A DNA stretch of 10,402 nucleotides from Candidatus Chloroheliales bacterium (GTDB taxonomy: Bacteria; Chloroflexota; Chloroflexia; QHBQ01). The notes beneath the pieces are model-generated. The model was not told the origin of the DNA. It did not search any database and worked only from the letters and a program-made list of their open reading frames with translations. The stretch lies in contig QHBQ01000515.1 in NCBI GenBank assembly GCA_003243865.1, positions 1-10,402 of the forward strand, in the 5' to 3' direction. Below are positions 8,201 through 10,402 of this stretch, piece by piece; within the stretch, counting starts at the first letter, position 1, and every line of letters starts with the position of its first letter. A program made the position numbers and the translations under genes.

Positions 8201-10090
8201 GTGCGTCGCGCCCGCGCCGTAGGGATGGTGTTCGATTTCTTCGCCGACGACGCCAGCAACAAGGGGCTGGCGACTCCACTGGACAGCTCGGTTGATGCCA
8301 GCGCCGAGGTGCGCCCCGCCACGCCGCAGCAGGTCAGTGCCAGCGCCGGAATGACCACCGCCAGCGCGACGGTGACGGCCACGTTGCAATCGGAGCCAGC
8401 CACCGACCTGAGTAGCATTGAAATCGAGGTAGATCCCTCAATTGCCGCCGCGCTAATCGGCAGCCTGGGGGCTGAGCTTGACGCCGCCGCGCCAGGGAGC
8501 GAAGCGATGAGCGGACTGGCGGCGGAGGCGGCGCAGTTGGACGATGCCTTTGGCCGCTTGCAATACAGCAAGGCGGCGCTGCCCAGCTTCAACGAGGCGG
8601 CCAGCGCAGCGATGCAGGGGGTGTATACCAACCAGCAGCCCGATGGCGGTTGGGGCGACCGCGGGGCGGGCAGTGATATATGGGCTACCGCCTTCACCCT
8701 GCACAATCTCGCCCGCATCCGCGACGCCGGGCCGGGCGTAGACTCCCAGGTAACCGCACGGGCGGTGGCCTGGCTGCGTCAGCAGTTGCCTCAGATGAAC
8801 AACGAGCAGCGCGCTTATAGCTACTACGTGCTGGCCCTGTTCAATGCGGCGGATTTGAGCGAGGTGCGCCCGCTGCTGGCCCAGCCGCTCGACCACTTTG
8901 GCACTGCTGCGCTGATCCTTGCCTTGCAGCGGCTGGGCGACCATGCGGCGGCGGTGCTGCTCGCGCACCAGCTATCGGCAGCAGCGGTGCTGCTCGCGCA
9001 CCAGCTATCGGCAGCAGCGACGGTAAGCGATGGCGAACTGGCTAGCTGGCAGTCGGACGCGGTGGGCAGTGAGGTGGCAACTGCGACCGCAGTCGAAGCT
9101 CTGCTCCAGACCGTGCCGAGCGACCCCTTCATCAATCGTGGGGTGAGTAAGCTGCTCGCCATGCGGGTGGGCCGCCACTGGGAAACAGCGCGGGCGAGTA
9201 GTGCCGCCTTCGCTGCCCTGCTCAACTATGCGATTGACAGCAACGACGGTCGCGGCGCGGGCGCGGCGGTGCGGGTCAATGAGGATGTGCCATCGCCGGT
9301 GCAGCCGAGCCACGACCAGGTGGGTGGCTACAGCTACAAGCTCTACCTCAACGATACACTGCTCACCGAGGTGGGTGTAGACCCCAGCAACCCCAGCGCG
9401 GGCCATCGCCTCATCGTCCTGCCCGCCGACAAGCTGCAAACCAAGAACATCATTCGGCTGGTGGGCAGCGGTGGCAACTCGCTCTACTATGCGGTAACCA
9501 CCCGCTATCGCCACAGCATCAGCGCCAGTTTCACCGCCAGCGACGATGACGCCCGCCGCTTCAGCTTGCAGAACCCTCGCGCCATCCCCTCGAACGGCAG
9601 CGATAGCTTGAGCATCAGCCGCAGCTACGAGAACCTCGACCGCCCCGCCGCCAGCGACATTGCGGTTGGCGACAAGGTGCGGGTAACGCTGAAGGTGCAG
9701 GTGGGCAAAGACGCCGCGCCGCTGCACCAGGTGGTAGTCAACGACCAGCTAGCAGCGGGCTTCACCCTGCTGGGGCCGGAGCAGGCGGCGCGTCCGATGC
9801 GCAGCGCGGTCAGCCAGAGCCGACCCGATGGCGGCCAGAGCGACGATGCGGCCACTGCCGACAGCCAGTATGCCAGCTTCAGCAGCGATGCGGGTGCGGT
9901 CAGCTTCCTGGTGGCGCAGATGCAGCCGGGCGCAAGCTACACCTTCAGCTATCTGGCCCAGGCGACGGTCAGCGGCGACTTCGCCGCGCTGCCCAGCATG
10001 GTTTACCCCATCGAGCAGCCCGACAATGCGGCAGCCTCAGCCAGTAACCTAATTAGCATCAGCGCGCCAAACAGCAAAGGGCAGCAGTAG
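5228..10090 (+). CDS. Transmembrane anti-sigma factor (zf-HC2) fused to an alpha-2-macroglobulin-like ectodomain
   Basis: A 1620-residue single-pass membrane protein. Residues 1-45 form a zf-HC2 anti-sigma zinc domain with Cys3, His29, Cys33 and Cys36 (HxxxCxxC), expected to hold the upstream ECF sigma factor in the cytoplasm. Residues 101-119 are a transmembrane helix preceded by RRFSIGR (inside-positive), and 131-165 a Ser/Thr/Pro/Ala-rich stalk. Outside come two Big_5-like Ig domains (about 166-268 and 269-368). Macroglobulin domains follow: YTDRAAYTAGDALNFKVVAR at 566-585 is the MG2-type motif, a bait-region-type domain spans about 682-770, an MG fold about 771-818, and an A2M-type domain about 865-1000. 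A helical toroid (about 1068-1335, with QQPDGGWG) and a C-terminal receptor-binding-like beta domain (about 1455-1612, GDKVRVTLKV, MVYP) complete it. No cysteine occurs after residue 36, so no thioester is possible. GTG at 5228 is chosen because it retains Cys3 and lies 4 bases after the sigma gene. Domain edges are estimated by eye. Confidence 0.88.
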   Translation: MGCPAYKDLLSRYIDNELSKREREELQAHLQVCSRCSHALAKYRQMEALLGSNATRPAPKPNPAVRDKVLAAIEEQQRHRISPLGGVISGHATRRFSIGRMVGLVAIVGAVSVTAVLLAQNPAARGLWGEVGNTAGEPSPSPDLALTSVARANATATAVSALPPAHITSYSLLNSQNQLIKPTEVPLDAAVALRFDAPMERGSIEQGWQISPPIPGSFDWVADNEVHFIPYNLGYIPAVTYTLSLSNSAHVMGGGSLAAPFTYTWTTMSPPALLDHTPGDLAAKIALDQGVTMHFSQPMQRESVQAAFNVNPSIAGKWAWSDDRQQATFAPDGGWQPYTRYSVTLGHNAASAAAVPLGRDISWQFVSVEMARVNFITAQAGPTLPIIGLADGAGRYDIPFSYTQPDGSIGQLVFQLFAVSGGDIKQQPMLKPLASSTVAINGATSYSGTVTLGLQSGVYLLAAPTGQQVYLIVSDEQVAAKQAGGQLLLWATRNGKPVVGQELQVYDAAHQLLDDGRSGTDGLYLTNLNAGATPALVLARDGNAARAVAFINGQPASNSNLRIYTYTDRAAYTAGDALNFKVVARSVAGTNYQLPPPDTSINMTLADTHGIALASVMLRPDSYGMVGGSFPLAPALHEGWYTLSAATMGQGQQLRVYVHQPGAATTLTRISETHPLTATEGSLSVTLDKSEYSVGETATLTISNAPAESAAALLTVERGSFILRRSGVISGSASLELPISAAMAPAARVQVSLLTSNGPISAGADLRVPLGRTLDVRLEPDANARPGRNAVFTVRVADHKGQPLPAALSLSVGNTAPDSNISATFYPTMVTPAPLYSVATLTDSLPRDGGGPGWGAEPSEKIPAATQLAYWGGNLLVGASGVATYSVALPADARGDWWATARVVGADDSFGQASVSFPLTAPLEVRPLAPASFVQGDRVNVGATLMNHTAQTVSGHITLSSDGLTFIGAKPAEQSVTIEAGQAQTITWRVQVRRARAVGMVFDFFADDASNKGLATPLDSSVDASAEVRPATPQQVSASAGMTTASATVTATLQSEPATDLSSIEIEVDPSIAAALIGSLGAELDAAAPGSEAMSGLAAEAAQLDDAFGRLQYSKAALPSFNEAASAAMQGVYTNQQPDGGWGDRGAGSDIWATAFTLHNLARIRDAGPGVDSQVTARAVAWLRQQLPQMNNEQRAYSYYVLALFNAADLSEVRPLLAQPLDHFGTAALILALQRLGDHAAAVLLAHQLSAAAVLLAHQLSAAATVSDGELASWQSDAVGSEVATATAVEALLQTVPSDPFINRGVSKLLAMRVGRHWETARASSAAFAALLNYAIDSNDGRGAGAAVRVNEDVPSPVQPSHDQVGGYSYKLYLNDTLLTEVGVDPSNPSAGHRLIVLPADKLQTKNIIRLVGSGGNSLYYAVTTRYRHSISASFTASDDDARRFSLQNPRAIPSNGSDSLSISRSYENLDRPAASDIAVGDKVRVTLKVQVGKDAAPLHQVVVNDQLAAGFTLLGPEQAARPMRSAVSQSRPDGGQSDDAATADSQYASFSSDAGAVSFLVAQMQPGASYTFSYLAQATVSGDFAALPSMVYPIEQPDNAAASASNLISISAPNSKGQQ
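7758..7780. repeat. GC-rich inverted repeat (REP-like) inside the macroglobulin coding sequence
   Basis: Arms CCCTCCCCC (7758-7766) and GGGGGAGGG (7772-7780) are perfect complements around the 5-base loop GAGAT, and a further G-rich run extends to about 7793. It encodes SLPRDGGGPGWG (844-855), which looks foreign to the surrounding beta-sandwich sequence. The form resembles intergenic repeats of high-GC genomes; an in-frame insertion is inferred. Confidence 0.6.
8951..9016 (+). repeat. Exact 33-bp tandem duplication within the toroid domain coding sequence
   Basis: The 33-base unit at 8951-8983 is repeated without any change at 8984-9016. It is in frame and duplicates AVLLAHQLSAA (residues 1242-1252 and 1253-1263). 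Perfect identity means a recent duplication, or an assembly or slippage artefact. It would lengthen a helix of the toroid by about three turns. Confidence 0.95.
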
Positions 10091-10091
10091 T

Positions 10092-10402
10092 ATGGAAAAG
10101 TTCGTCATCGAGGGCGGCCACCCGCTGAACGGCGAGATCACCCCTACGGGCAACAAGAATGCTGCCCTGCCGCTGCTCGCCGCCTGCCTGCTCACTGACG
10201 AGACGATTACCTACCACAACCTGCCGCAAATCAACGATGTGCGCACCATGCTGGCGATCATGCAGAGCATTGGTGTGACAGTGGACACCAGTCGCTGGGA
10301 TGAGGATAGGCTGGTGCGGCTGACCGCGCAAAAGGTGGAGAGCAGCGAACTGGACTACGAACTGTGCCGCCGCATCCGCGCCAGCCTGCTGCTGATGGGG
10401 CC
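10092..10402 (+). CDS. murA: UDP-N-acetylglucosamine 1-carboxyvinyltransferase, N-terminal 103 codons (partial)
   Basis: First committed enzyme of peptidoglycan synthesis; transfers enolpyruvate from PEP to UDP-GlcNAc in the cytoplasm. The visible part begins MEKFVIEGGHPLNGEI and has GNKNAALP, with Lys22 and Asn23 at the positions of the substrate-binding pair in E. coli MurA. NLPQINDVRTM and RIRASLLLMG follow, the latter with the Arg (96) that corresponds to the PEP-site region near Arg91. A full MurA is about 420 residues, so three quarters lie off the right edge. The catalytic cysteine loop is not in view. ATG at 10092 is one base after the macroglobulin stop, with only a weak AAAGGG upstream, suggesting translational coupling in the same operon. 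Confidence 0.95.
   Translation, partial: MEKFVIEGGHPLNGEITPTGNKNAALPLLAACLLTDETITYHNLPQINDVRTMLAIMQSIGVTVDTSRWDEDRLVRLTAQKVESSELDYELCRRIRASLLLMG

Noticed and set aside
8951..9016. Tandem repeat considered as a CRISPR or minisatellite array
   Set aside because: There are only two directly adjacent copies with no spacers, and both are in frame within a protein domain.
9005..9727. Open frame of 240 codons antisense to the macroglobulin gene
   Set aside because: No ribosome site or motif was found, and the sense frame continues without interruption through a recognisable toroid and C-terminal domain.

Overview
The window looks like chromosomal DNA of a GC-rich bacterium, most likely a member of the Chloroflexota (Chloroflexus/Roseiflexus-like). 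This placement is an inference from the style of the Pur proteins, the membrane-anchored macroglobulin-type protein and the base composition; no rRNA or other taxonomic marker is present. There are two divergent transcription units separated by about 200 bp (4447-4651).

Left half, minus strand, read leftward from about 4500: an NAD(P)-dependent aldehyde dehydrogenase, then purC, purS, purQ and the 5' part of purL, which runs off the left edge. Gaps between genes are 1, 12, 52 and 17 bp, so this is probably one operon. PurS, PurQ and PurL together form FGAM synthetase (step 4 of de novo purine synthesis) and PurC is SAICAR synthetase. Two genes have no canonical start codon where one is needed. 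purC appears to start at ACG and purS at ATT (or ATC), each behind a good Shine-Dalgarno sequence. The first canonical starts would delete conserved N-terminal sequence.

Right half, plus strand: an ECF-type RNA polymerase sigma factor (4652-5224). Four bases later comes a 1620-residue protein with a cytoplasmic zinc-binding anti-sigma domain (zf-HC2), one transmembrane helix and a large extracytoplasmic alpha-2-macroglobulin-like region. One base after that is the start of murA, the first committed enzyme of peptidoglycan synthesis, truncated by the right edge. A strong housekeeping-type promoter (TTGACG-18-TATAAT) precedes the sigma gene, with a dyad over its -35 box.

The most notable item is the anti-sigma/macroglobulin fusion. 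A protein family known for protease bait-and-trap activity is wired in one polypeptide to the inhibitor of the adjacent sigma factor. A reasonable hypothesis is a surface protease (or envelope damage) sensor: cleavage of the ectodomain would lead to release of the sigma factor. The ectodomain has no cysteine, so it cannot carry the thioester of classical macroglobulins. It also carries a hairpin-forming GC-rich insertion near the expected bait region and an exact 33-bp in-frame tandem duplication in its helical domain.
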